A stretch of DNA of 64,000 bases from Nitrosomonas sp. (lineage in GTDB: Bacteria; Pseudomonadota; Gammaproteobacteria; Burkholderiales; Nitrosomonadaceae). The position numbers and the translations under genes are program-made. The stretch's first letter is position 1, and each line of letters begins with the position of its first letter. The DNA lies in assembly GCA_016710135.1 (NCBI GenBank), contig JADJLM010000001.1, positions 992,001 through 1,056,000 on the forward strand, read 5' to 3'. Positions 35,343 to 45,322 of the stretch are shown here, piece after piece. The notes below the pieces were generated by a model, which was not told where the DNA came from, did no database searches, and was given only the letters and a program-made list of their open reading frames with translations.

Positions 35343-35522
35343 ATGGATACAAAATTATTAGATATTTTAGTCTGCCCTTTATGTAAGGGTTCTTTGGTAT
35401 ATAAAAAAATAGAGAAAGAACTGATTTGTAAGCGTGACCGATTGGCTTTTCCTATTCGTGATGGCATTCCAATTATGCTAGAGGATGGAGCTCGCTTACT
35501 TCCACCTGAAGAAGAAGTTTAA
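35343..35522 (+). CDS. Trm112-family small protein
   Basis: A 59-residue protein starting MDTKLLDILVCPLCKGSLVY. The C-P-x-C motif and ELICKRDRLAFPIRDGIPIM are characteristic of the YcaR/Trm112-like family, which normally sits between lpxK and kdsB in proteobacteria. The upstream lpxK remnant is in the same frame without a stop, so a longer fused product is possible, but the Met at 35343 fits the family start. Only one Cys pair region is seen (CPLC, with LICK later), typical for bacterial members. The role is probably as a structural partner of methyltransferases. kdsB is not present downstream. Confidence 0.85.
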   Translation: MDTKLLDILVCPLCKGSLVYKKIEKELICKRDRLAFPIRDGIPIMLEDGARLLPPEEEV

Positions 35523-35625
35523 CTTTTTTAAAACTTCTCAATATGCATTTAGAATTGCTACGAATCCGGTGGAAATAAGCGATTTTTTTGTGCTGCCATT
35601 AGCACATCGCTCGATTGATATTAAT

Positions 35626-35796
35626 TTAATGTAACAACAGGTCATTTATTACCTTGTTGACTTCTATTTCTTCCACTTCAAAATTATCATCAATAAAATC
35701 GGTATCATCAATAATTTTCATAACTCGAGTATCTGGGATTTGCTCATCGATTAACTCTGGGAAATCGGATAGTTGAGTAATAATTTGTGGTCTCAT
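35626..35796 (-). CDS. Small acidic protein of unknown function (56 aa)
   Basis: ATG at 35796 preceded by GGAG about 10 bases upstream; stop at 35626-35628. The sequence begins MRPQIITQLSDFPELIDEQI and continues with a stretch very rich in Asp and Glu (IIDDTDFIDDNFEVEEIEV). It has no membrane segment, cysteine or known motif. It stands alone on the minus strand between two plus-strand genes. A clean ribosome-binding site and strongly biased composition support it as a real gene; I do not recognise it. Confidence 0.5.
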   Translation of the reverse strand: MRPQIITQLSDFPELIDEQIPDTRVMKIIDDTDFIDDNFEVEEIEVNKVINDLLLH

Positions 35797-35952
35797 TTTA
35801 AATATTCTCCATATAAGAATTTCATAATGAAGTGCAATGCGCTTACCATCAATCTATACGGAAGAATTCAAATTAACCGTGAGAAAAAACACAAAAAAAT
35901 TACGAAAAATCTTCTATCTGCTTTAGATTGACTCAACCGATAACGGTAGTGT

Positions 35953-36934
35953 TTGAGTATTGTTAGCTTAAGTCCCACAGAATTTGGATATAATCCACTA
36001 ATTATTCGACCGGCGGGATCAATACTTCATGTCAATGATCTACAAGCATCTATCTGCAACAATTGCTTAGAATGTCTCTTAAACCATACTATCGATATAC
36101 TGCAAAAAATGAATGATCAGCAACTTAAAATTCTTATTAAGCTTAACCAAATTCCTCAGCCACCTGCATCTGCTATTGCCGACAATTCTGAAGCAAATGG
36201 AAGCGATAATGAAGAAAAACTACCTTTTGATTGGTTTAAGATTTCAGCAGCCATACTGCTGTTAATTATGGTGATAGTTTTTAGTTATTGGATATTGACA
36301 AGCAGTGAAAAGGAATCAGATGAATCATTAATTTACTTAAATGAAGATACGAATCAATCCGCTGATAGCAATCAAGAACTTTCTGATTTAAAATCGACGG
36401 CCGACGCAACCTCACCTGAAACAATCAGCGGTACTGCAATCGCTAGTAATTTAGGTCAGCAAATTGAGACCGTTCGTAATACCGTTCTTAGCAGTGAAAA
36501 TAACGCTAAACTAGCGATAGTTACTCCTTTATCAAAACCTGAATCCAAAGCATTGAAATTGAATGGTCAGCAATCCAAGAAAATCAACTCATGCTCGCTC
36601 GAATCATCTCATAAAAGCACAACTCACCACATCTCCCCAAAAACAAGAATCTATTAACTCAATTGACCATATTGAGCTCCAGCGTGGAGCGAATCAAACT
36701 GTTTATTATTTTTTACATATTCGTAATTTAAAAGGGAAAAAAATATTTGTGCATTGGTATTATCAAGATAAACAGATTGCTAAAATACCGTTTTCAATCA
36801 ATGCTAATGACTGGCAAGCCCACGCGAGTAAGATTTTAACTAAAACACGCTTAGGTCGCTGGCGTGTTTCTGCGATGGATCAGTCAGGTAATATACTGTC
36901 CGAACAGTTTTTCTTGGTTAGCAATCGTACTTGA
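35953..36934 (+). CDS. DUF2914 domain protein with one membrane helix, one frameshift
   Basis: About 326 residues after repair. The N-terminal part is cytosolic with CNNCLECLLNHTI, a membrane helix follows (residues about 94-116, ISAAILLLIMVIVFSYWIL), then a Ser/Asn/Thr-rich linker. The frame changes between 36563 and 36655, where two frames overlap. The C-terminal domain has YYFLHIRNLKGKKIFVHWYY, then TKTRLGRWRVSAMDQSGNIL, the pattern of DUF2914. Start by GTG/TTG-type codon; an ATG start is not visible near the front. DUF2914 proteins are of unknown role, often envelope-associated. The following Nudix gene is 48 bp away. Confidence 0.72.
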
Positions 36935-36982
36935 TTCATTCTACGAGGTCGGTTTCCAACTAAAAATAAAAGCAGAAAGCAC

Positions 36983-37525
36983 ATGAATTTTTGTAGTCAT
37001 TGTAGTGCTCCTGTTGAATTACGAATTCCGGATGGCGATTCACTACCCCGCTTTGTATGTGGCGCTTGCCATACTATTCACTACCAAAACCCTAAAATTA
37101 TAGTAGGGTGTATTCCAGAATGGAACAATCAAATCTTATTATGTCGTCGAGCAATAGAGCCAAAAATCGGATTGTGGACGATTCCAGCAGGGTTTATGGA
37201 AAATCATGAAACATTGGCGGAAGCTGCTATTCGCGAGACAAATGAAGAAGCTAACGCAAATATCGAAATTGGTAATCTTTATGCAGTTTATAGCTTGCCC
37301 CATATCAGTCAGGTTTATGTTTTATTTCGTGCGAGATTAATCGATATCAATTTTTTTCCAGGAATCGAAAGCCTGGAAACCAAATTATTTCATGAACACG
37401 AGATTCCTTGGAATGATATTGCTTTCAAAGTGATACACGATCCTTTAAAACGCTTCTTGGAAGAGCGTCGTCAAAATAATATCCAATTTCATTCGGGTGT
37501 GATCATTCGATCTCCATCGCAATAG
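36983..37525 (+). CDS. Nudix hydrolase with N-terminal zinc ribbon
   Basis: A 180-residue protein. Residues 4-33 form a zinc ribbon (CSHC, later CGAC), and the Nudix box GFMENHETLAEAAIRETNEE at about residues 73-92 has the G-x5-E-x7-R-E-x2-E-E pattern. The phosphate/metal site is therefore intact. The zinc ribbon plus Nudix layout is that of a group of NudC-like ADP-ribose/NADH-type pyrophosphatases. The exact substrate cannot be assigned. A conserved WTIPAGF precedes the box. Confidence 0.9.
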   Translation: MNFCSHCSAPVELRIPDGDSLPRFVCGACHTIHYQNPKIIVGCIPEWNNQILLCRRAIEPKIGLWTIPAGFMENHETLAEAAIRETNEEANANIEIGNLYAVYSLPHISQVYVLFRARLIDINFFPGIESLETKLFHEHEIPWNDIAFKVIHDPLKRFLEERRQNNIQFHSGVIIRSPSQ

Positions 37526-37569
37526 CATTGATTACATAATATTGGGTAGATTACCATCCACATACATTT

Positions 37570-37589
37570 CATCGTATTTCAATACGATG
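37570..37589. repeat. Perfect 20-bp palindrome upstream of the first TonB receptor gene
   Basis: CATCGTATT-TC-AATACGATG is a 9-bp inverted repeat around two bases. It lies 45 bp after the Nudix gene and about 190 bp before the receptor start. The 256-bp gap otherwise shows nothing clear. It could be an operator or a weak stem-loop; no T run follows. Confidence 0.4.
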
Positions 37590-37780
37590 GGTCAATTACT
37601 TCTTAAAATTTGGTCGAAGCACATCGTCGGCGAATGCCGTGGGTACAGTGAAATAAGCCTAGTTTCAGGTTTTTCAATTCAATATAAAACTGCGCTGCAA
37701 CTGATAAATTAGCCAATTAACCCCCATTACTACTTTATATGGGTATTAATCCTGGTGAACATTAATCTTGAGTTTCGATC

Positions 37781-39737
37781 ATGCGCGGTATTTATTTAAG
37801 TTTGTTTCTTACCTTATTTTCATTTCAGGCATTAGCTTCCAGGCAATTCGAAGATATGAGTCTAGAACAACTGATGAATATAAGTATTACCGGAGCCTCA
37901 AAATATGAGCAAAAACAAAGCGAAGTAGCCGCAGCCGTTACTGTCATTACTCGCAACGATATTAGATCTTATGGTTGGAGAACATTAAGTGAAATATTAA
38001 CGAGTCTTCCTGGTATTTTTTCAACTTATGATCACACTTATAACTATATCGGTGTAAGAGGTTTTAACATTCTAGGGGACTTTAACACTCGCATTTTAGT
38101 TTCAATTAACGGTAACCGGATCAATGATGCCACTTATGACCAGGGCCCAACGGGGCGTGATTTCCCACTTGATGTTGATTTGATTGAACGAATTGAATTT
38201 ATTCCAGGGCCAGGAAGTGCAGTCTACGGCCAAAATGCCATGTTAGGCGTCGTTAACATAATTACCCGAAAAGGCTCTAATGTAAATGGCATTGAACTTT
38301 CGGGATCTTATCAAACTGCTGAAGTAATGCCGCAAGAACGCGCTACGTTAGGGAAAAGATTCGATAATGGTGTTGATGCTTTAATTTCATTTTCAGGCGT
38401 TCAAGCGAGAGGAGACAATCTTTTTTTTGATTATGGTGATGCAGGTGTTTCGGGTGTTGCTCGCCATTTAGATGGTGAGAATGTTAAGCAGGTTTTTGCT
38501 AGAGCAGAAAAAGGGCCAGTTTCCTTTGATTTTATCTACGGTAATCGCAAAAAAGACGATCCCACGGCAATTTATTTTTCAGACCCGCTCATTTCTGGGC
38601 AATACCTTAAAGATCGGCGTCTAAATTCTCAATTGCAATATAACGATAATTTTGTCAATGACACACTTAATGTACTAGGGCGACTTTTCATCGGTAAATA
38701 CGATTACGATAGCCCATTAGTTTATGAAGGGCAAAAAACGTTATCAACAGGTCCAAGTTTTTGGCATGGTGCTGAATTAAGGTTTGTTTCAAGCGCAATC
38801 GCTAATCACAAATTAATGGCTGGTGTAGAGTATCAGAATAATACGCATATTAAACAAACATTTGAGTATTTAGAAAACCCCGCTGATAACCTCTCTGTCA
38901 AGTTCAGTGGTAAGAACAGGAATATATCTTCAAGATGAATGGCGGATCACGAATACGATCTCATCAACGCTAGGTGTGCGTTACGATTATAACAACTGGA
39001 TCGGTAATCGCCTTAGTCCTCGTGGCGCCCTAATCTGGCAAGCCACCCCTACTGCTGCATTCAAGGCCATTTACGGTCGTGCACACCGATCCCCCAATTC
39101 CTATGAGCGTGATTATGGAGATGGCGTTTCTCAAATCTCAAACCCAGGGTTAAGAGGAGAAACCATTGATGCAGCCGAGTTGGTCGCAGATTACTTTCCT
39201 GAACCCAATCTAAATTTGCGGGCTTCGCTATATGCCTGGGATGTTTACAACATTATCGCATTGGGCTTTAATCCGTTGCTGGAAGCTTCTCAGTATCAGC
39301 AAACCCATGACAAAGTTCGGGCAAGGGGTATAGAGCTATACTTTGATAAAACCTGGAATTGGGGTGCTCGCCTACGGAGTAGTTTTGGTATCCAGGACGC
39401 TTCACAAAAAGGATCGCATATTGCTAATTCACCACAGCTACTGGGTAAAATCAACGTGTTACTTCCAATTCCACTCATGAATGGTCTAAAAGCCGGCTAT
39501 GAACTTCAATATTTTGGCGAACGAAAAACATTAAATGGACCAAATACCGATAGCTATTTCCTTTCTAACTTAAATCTAATGTCTGATATTAAGTGGGTAA
39601 AAGGGTTGGAAGCATCGCTTGCCGTTTATAATTTATTTAACGAACATTATTTACACCCAGTTCCTGATTCAAGTTGGCACAATAGCTTAATGCAGCCGGG
39701 TAGAACTATTCGACTTAGGCTTGAGTATCGCTTCTGA
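37781..39737 (+). CDS. TonB-dependent outer-membrane receptor 1, one frameshift
   Basis: About 652 residues after repair. The signal peptide ends near FSFQALA; then comes the short N-terminal motif LEQLMNISITGASKYEQKQ (TonB-box region), the plug domain (VTVITRNDIRSYGWRTLSEI, later GPGSAVYGQNAMLGVVNIIT), and the beta barrel ending RLRLEYRF with a terminal aromatic. The frame is broken near 38911; one added base gives RTGIYLQDEWRIT. It belongs to the group of receptors with LEQLMNI-type N-termini often encoded near signalling proteins. The substrate is unknown. It is followed by a yfiR gene and a sensor kinase. Confidence 0.87.
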
Positions 39738-39790
39738 TCAACAATGGTTGTCCCGATTACCAATATTGATTGCAAAACGAGTAACAAATA

Positions 39791-40402
39791 ATGCAGTCAA
39801 TCACCTTAAATAAGCTAGAAAAACCTTTTAAATGTAAGAGAAATTCTAGCTATCATGCGCTTATACTGGCAGCAAATCTAATAACATCATGCATTGGGTT
39901 TATCTTTGTGATTTTTTATTCACCTCATTCTCTTGGACAAATCGAAGAACCAGCCGAATACCGGTTAAAAGCCGCATTTCTTTATAATTTTGCGAACTTC
40001 ACTGAGTGGCCTAAGATTGATAAACACGGTACTTTTAATATGTGTTTCTTCGATGACAATCCATTTAATCCTTACCTCGATTACATCACTCAAAAAAAGG
40101 TAAAAGATTTGCGAGTTTCCATACTATCGAAGTCTGATTCCGATAGTTTAAACGAATGCCATCTTTTATATATTTCCAAGTCTGCTACCAATAATAAGCT
40201 TGAAAAAATTCTTGGTAGCATAAGCAATAAACCCGTTTTAACAGTTGCCGATAGTGTAGGAGCCTGCCAGAAGGGAGTTGTAATTAATATGAGTATTGAT
40301 GCAGGTAAAATTACGTTCGAAGCGAATTTAGCTTCCGCTCGCACGGCAGAGTTAATACTTAGTTCACAATTACTTCGCTTTGCTAAAGAGGTTTATCAAT
40401 AA
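39791..40402 (+). CDS. YfiR-family periplasmic protein 1
   Basis: A 203-residue protein with an N-terminal hydrophobic signal/anchor region (about residues 25-48) and the YfiR (DUF4154) domain: EYRLKAAFLYNFANFTEWPK, CHLLYISKSATNN, PVLTVADSVGACQKGVVINM, ITFEANLASARTAELILSSQ. In Pseudomonas, YfiR is the periplasmic repressor of the CHASE8-GGDEF enzyme YfiN. Here the next gene, sharing one base (TAATG), encodes a CHASE8 histidine kinase, so YfiR probably controls that kinase. Three Cys (in MCFF, ECHL and ACQK) could form a redox pair as in YfiR. Confidence 0.9.
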   Translation: MQSITLNKLEKPFKCKRNSSYHALILAANLITSCIGFIFVIFYSPHSLGQIEEPAEYRLKAAFLYNFANFTEWPKIDKHGTFNMCFFDDNPFNPYLDYITQKKVKDLRVSILSKSDSDSLNECHLLYISKSATNNKLEKILGSISNKPVLTVADSVGACQKGVVINMSIDAGKITFEANLASARTAELILSSQLLRFAKEVYQ

Positions 40403-43178
40403 TGAATCCCCGATTATCTTCTGCAACAACACTTAAAAATAAGCTACAAAAAATTAGCTTAGTCTCTCAAAGTACAGCAATGTTTCTACTTGCCGGACTA
40501 GTAATATTAAGCAGCTTTATCATTAATCTTTACTCACTCATAGAATCAAGCCAATCCACCGCAAGGATTCTGGCAGAAAATGCAACCGCAACCTTGATGT
40601 TCCAAGATAAAAATTCTGCAAAAACATTACTCTATTCACTGAATAATCTAGGTCGTATCAATGCAGCGGCTATTTTTAGTGAAAATCATCATCAATTTGC
40701 AGAATATCCTAGTGATCACCAAACTTTTCCTAATTTTACTTCTTTAAATGAAGAAAAAATCTTAATCGATGCGCAATATATTAAATTGCTTCAACCAATT
40801 CGCTTTAATGATCAATCATTAGGAGCGCTCTATTTAGAAGTCACCATGTCGCCTTTATATTGGCAAATGCTATGGCAGGTTTTAATCACGATTGCCGCTG
40901 CAGCCATTGCACTTTATGTTGCCCATCGATTATTACAACACTTAAATCGCTCAGTATTAAATCCGCTCAATCAGCTTTCAGCTGTTATTGAACATGTTAC
41001 GAGCAGAGCAGACTATAAGGCAAGGACTCCTAAAAGCAATATCATAGAACTCGATATGCTAGCGAATGGATTCAATAATATGTTGGAAGTCATTCAAGAA
41101 CGAGATTCTAAATTAGCAAACCATCTCGATCATTTAGAAGATGAAGTTTCAAAACGAACATCAGAATTAGTACTCGCGAAAGAGGCAGCAGAAGCCGCGA
41201 GCAAAGCCAAAAGTGAATTTCTCGCCACGATGAGTCATGAAATACGTACCCCCATGAATGGCATACTAGGAATGACTGAATTATTACTAAATACTGAACT
41301 ATCGAAAGATCAATATCGATTTGCAGATACGGTTCAACGATCGGGTCAGCATTTACTCAGCATTATTAACGATATTCTGGATTTTTCTAAAATTGAGTCC
41401 GGTCATATGGAGCTTGAAACGGTTGATTTTGAATTGGTCAAATTAATCGAAGATACGCTTATCATGTTTGCTCAACCAGCAGATGAAAAAGGACTAGAGC
41501 TTGCGGCACAATTCATACCTCCCAATATACCGATTGCGATAAAAGGTGACCCATTTCGTCTAAAGCAAATTCTTGCGAACTTAATTAATAATGCAATTAA
41601 ATTCACAAGTCAAGGCGAAGTTATTATTCGTACACGCATAATAGAAGAATCAGAGGCACAGATTCATATTAACATTTGTGTTGAAGATACAGGGATTGGC
41701 ATTCCCGAAGCATACCATGACAAAATATTCCAACATTTCTCGCAAGCTGATGGTTCAACAACTCGTCAATATGGAGGAACAGGACTTGGGTTAACCATTT
41801 GCAAGCGCTTATTAGAGTTAATGGATGGTCAAATTTGGGTTGAAAGTGGCTCAAATCAGGGTTCTAGATTCTGGATCGATATGAAGATGAAGAAATGTTC
41901 ACTTGCTGCAATTGCAGCTTTGCCGAATCTAGAAATCCTGCATAATACCAGCGTATTGATAGTCGATGACAATCAAACAAATCGAGAAATCCTCGAGCTA
42001 CAATTAAAAGCTGGAATATAAGCGTAAATTGTGCTGAAAATGGTGAACGCGCATTAATCATGATGAGTAAAGCAATAGAAGATAATGATCCATATCAGCT
42101 AGCAATTCTCGATATGCACATGCCTAAAATGGACGGCCTTCAGCTTGCCAGAATCATTGCTTCTGATGCTAATCTCAGCAAAACCCGCTTAATGATGCTT
42201 ACTTCCACCTATAGTAACGCCTCACAATTAGAACGACAAAATGTTGGTATCTTACGATGCGTAAATAAGCCAGTACGACAACGAGAATTACTCGAAATCA
42301 TTTTAGATGTCTTACAGCGCTCTGATAAATCAGTAAATCCAGAAGTACCAATTAAACAATCTACCTCATTATTACCAGCAAAAAATCTAGCACAAGGCAA
42401 CGTGCTGCTTGCTGAAGATAATTTAGTCAATCAAGAAGTAGCTAAAGCGATGCTTACTAAGCTAGGTTTCAAGGTAGATATTGCTAACGATGGTCAGCAA
42501 GCGTTAGATTTTATCAAAAAACAATATTATGATATTGTCCTGATGGATTGCCAGATGCCAACCATGGATGGATTTGAAGCGACTATCCAGATTCGTAAAC
42601 AATACGGCCATACAATACCAATTATCGCGTTAACTGCTAATGCCACAGAAGATGATCGTAACCATTGTATCGAAGCCGGAATGGATGATTTTCTTTCAAA
42701 ACCCTATACATTAAATCAGTTAAATCAAACTCTCACGAAATGGCAAACAAATATTGAATCTAACCCGACAGCCACAATATCAGAATCTCATGCATCAAAA
42801 GAAAATACTGAAACAAAAAAAATGCCTTTACTTAATCCTGTACTGTTAGACCAAATCCGAAGCCTTGACGCATCAAATGGTCATGAACTAGTCAATAAAA
42901 TCTTATGCGCTTTTCTTGAATCAGCAGATAAATATATCCAATCACTTGACCAAGCATTCAATGACAAAGATATTGAAACTATCAGGAAAACAGCACACAC
43001 GTTAAAATCAAGTTCAGCTAACATTGGTGCTGAAGAATTATCAACGATATTCAAACAAATTGAAGCATATAGTAAGGATGGAGAGTTGGCACTGGCTGAA
43101 TCGTTGCATTCAACAATGTTAACTATTTATCATGAAGTAATAAGCGAAGTTAAAGCGATCATTAATCAATCACAATGA
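40402..43178 (+). CDS. Hybrid histidine kinase with CHASE8-like sensor, one frameshift
   Basis: About 926 residues after repair. Domains in order: membrane helix (about 23-45), a periplasmic CHASE8-like domain (ARILAENATATLMFQDKNSA at about 53-72), a second helix (about 155-178), HAMP (about 178-240), HisKA with His279 in MSHEIRTPMNG, HATPase (NLINNAIKF, EDTGIGIP, GGTGLGL), REC1, REC2 (DIVLMDCQMPTMDGFEA) and a C-terminal HPt (TAHTLKSSSANIG). One T missing at 42012 stops the frame in REC1; adding it gives LKAWNISVNCAENGERALI. It overlaps yfiR upstream and the GGDEF-EAL gene downstream (4-bp ATGA). It is a full phosphorelay whose likely output is the adjacent c-di-GMP enzymes. Confidence 0.92.
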
Positions 43179-45322
43179 GCAAACCCTTTAAAATACTCCT
43201 TGCTGATGATGATGTAACGATCCGCTTTCTGATGCAAGCTGCTTTGGAACAAGCAGGTTTTGAAGTTATTTTAGCAAGTAATGGGGAAGAAGCGATTCAG
43301 TTATTTGATACATCCTCACCCGATATGGTGATGTTAGATGTTGAAATGCCTCAGATGAATGGTTACCAGGTGTGTACCTACTTACGTAAGCAAATCGGCA
43401 ATGAGCTTCCGATTATCATGGTCACTGGTATGGATGATGTTCAATCAATCGATCATGCCTTTGAAGTGGGGGCTACCGATTTTATAGCAAAACCTATTAA
43501 CTGGAATCTCATCAATTATCGCTTGTTGTATCTCAGGCGGGCCTACCTCAATTTGCTGGATTTAAAAAATGCAAACGCTCGAAGCAAAGCTATTTTTAGT
43601 GCCATTCCTGACACGATGTTCATATTAGATAATGAAGGCCATATTGTTGATACACAAAGTAGTTCTGATAAGAATGCTCTCTTAAATTTCAAAACAGGAG
43701 ATAATTTAAATCAGTACATGCCCGTAAACATTACCCAAGCTCATTTGGAGGCAGCAACAAGGGCTCGAAAATATAGTACGGTTGAACACTTTGAATATCA
43801 ATTAAACGGCGATAATGAATATCAATTAAATGGTAATAATAATCGTGAAAAGTATTACGAAAGTCGTGTTGTAGCCATTGATTCGAATGAGATCTTATGT
43901 TTAGTACGCGATATTACAGAACGAAAAGATTCTGAAAATCGTATCTTTCGATTAGCTTATTTTGATAGCTTAACTGGACTGCCTAATCGTCAATCGTTTA
44001 TTGATAGATTAAAACGAGAAATCAAACGCGCAAAATATATTGGCTCTAAGCTTGCCATTTTGTTCCTCGATCTCGATGGTTTTAAAAGCATTAATGACAC
44101 AATGGGCCATAACACTGGGGACGTCATTTTGCAGTGGGCAGCGGATCGACTTCAAAGTAGCACGCGTTCCTCCGATTTTGTATCACGTAGCAACACAACA
44201 GGCTCAGAGATAGAATTAGCACGATTAGGAGGAGATGAATTTACAGTTGTTATTCCCAATCTTACACGTGCCGAAGATGCATTAACGCTTGCACATCGAA
44301 TACGTGAAACGATGCGACGACCATTCCGATTAGACAGTCGCGATGTGGTGCTTACCACAAGCATTGGAATTGCACTATACCCCGATGATGGTGAAGATGT
44401 CGATGCATTACTTAAACATGCTGATACAGCAATGTATCATGCAAAAACGGAAGGACGAGATAATTGCCAGTTTTATAGTGTTGCGTTGACACAAGAAGCG
44501 GAGAAACGTTTAAATCTAGAAAATGATTTGCGTAATGCATTAAAAAATAATGAATTTCATTTGCTATATCAACCTCAATTTGATATTGAAAAATCGTGTT
44601 TTAAATCTGCTGAAGCGTTGATTCGTTGGCAGCACCCGAAACAAGGATTAATTTCTCCTTTGGATTTTATCCCACTAGCCGAAGAAAATGGCTTGATCAT
44701 ACCAATTGGGGAATGGGTCTTAAGAACAGCCTGTAGTGACGCAGCGCATTGGTTAAAAAATGGGGATGATTTAAAAGTTGCTGTAAATCTATCTCCGCTT
44801 CAATTTAAAAATCCTGATTTAATCAAATCAGTTCTCACTATTCTAGCTGAAACAGGGTTGCCACCTGAGAAATTGACACTCGAGGTTACTGAAGGTGCGC
44901 TGATGGAATATAGTGAGAATACGCTAACCACGCTACGAGCGTTACGAAGTAATAAAATTCACATTGCGCTTGATGATTTTGGTACAGGTTACTCCTCCAT
45001 GAATTATCTAAAACGCTTACCCATTAACAGCATCAAGGTGGATCAAAGTTTTGTGAGTGGCTTACTCGATGATAAAGACAGTCTAGCGATTGTTAGATCA
45101 ATTATTACGTTATCCAAAAATTTAGGATTTCATATCACCGCTGAAGGTATCGAGACAATCAATCAGGCGGAAATTCTTAAATTTCTAGGGTGCGAAACGT
45201 TGCAGGGTTACTATTTTAGTAAACCGGTGCGTAAGAACGATATTCTTCAGCTCTCTAATAAGTCTTGGTCTATCAATGCAGTGAATCCTTTGGATATTCA
45301 TTATGAAAATCGCGGATATTAA
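43175..45322 (+). CDS. Response regulator with PAS-like, GGDEF and EAL domains
   Basis: A 715-residue protein: REC (1-120, phosphoacceptor in DMVMLDVEMPQMNG), a PAS-like region (about 135-255), GGDEF (about 265-425; LARLGGDEFTVVI with GGDEF at about 352-356) and EAL (about 445-700; AEALIRWQHP at about 479-488, DDFGTGYSSMNYL, IKVDQSFV). Both catalytic motifs look complete; no RxxD inhibition site precedes GGDEF. It could make or degrade c-di-GMP under control of the upstream kinase. A 24-bp tandem duplication (43793-43816 and 43817-43840, 21 of 24 identical) repeats EYQLNG in the PAS-like region. Its ATG overlaps the kinase stop, and its end overlaps the next gene by 20 bp. Confidence 0.93.
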   Translation: MSKPFKILLADDDVTIRFLMQAALEQAGFEVILASNGEEAIQLFDTSSPDMVMLDVEMPQMNGYQVCTYLRKQIGNELPIIMVTGMDDVQSIDHAFEVGATDFIAKPINWNLINYRLLYLRRAYLNLLDLKNANARSKAIFSAIPDTMFILDNEGHIVDTQSSSDKNALLNFKTGDNLNQYMPVNITQAHLEAATRARKYSTVEHFEYQLNGDNEYQLNGNNNREKYYESRVVAIDSNEILCLVRDITERKDSENRIFRLAYFDSLTGLPNRQSFIDRLKREIKRAKYIGSKLAILFLDLDGFKSINDTMGHNTGDVILQWAADRLQSSTRSSDFVSRSNTTGSEIELARLGGDEFTVVIPNLTRAEDALTLAHRIRETMRRPFRLDSRDVVLTTSIGIALYPDDGEDVDALLKHADTAMYHAKTEGRDNCQFYSVALTQEAEKRLNLENDLRNALKNNEFHLLYQPQFDIEKSCFKSAEALIRWQHPKQGLISPLDFIPLAEENGLIIPIGEWVLRTACSDAAHWLKNGDDLKVAVNLSPLQFKNPDLIKSVLTILAETGLPPEKLTLEVTEGALMEYSENTLTTLRALRSNKIHIALDDFGTGYSSMNYLKRLPINSIKVDQSFVSGLLDDKDSLAIVRSIITLSKNLGFHITAEGIETINQAEILKFLGCETLQGYYFSKPVRKNDILQLSNKSWSINAVNPLDIHYENRGY

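Noticed and set aside
35592..35608. Hairpin GTGCT-GCCATT-AGCAC as terminator after the Trm112-like gene
   Set aside because: The T run lies before, not after, the stem on the plus strand, and on the minus strand it is followed by A.
37525..37780. Possible cobalamin riboswitch before TonB receptor 1
   Set aside because: The gap shows none of the conserved B12-box sequence; only a palindrome is present.
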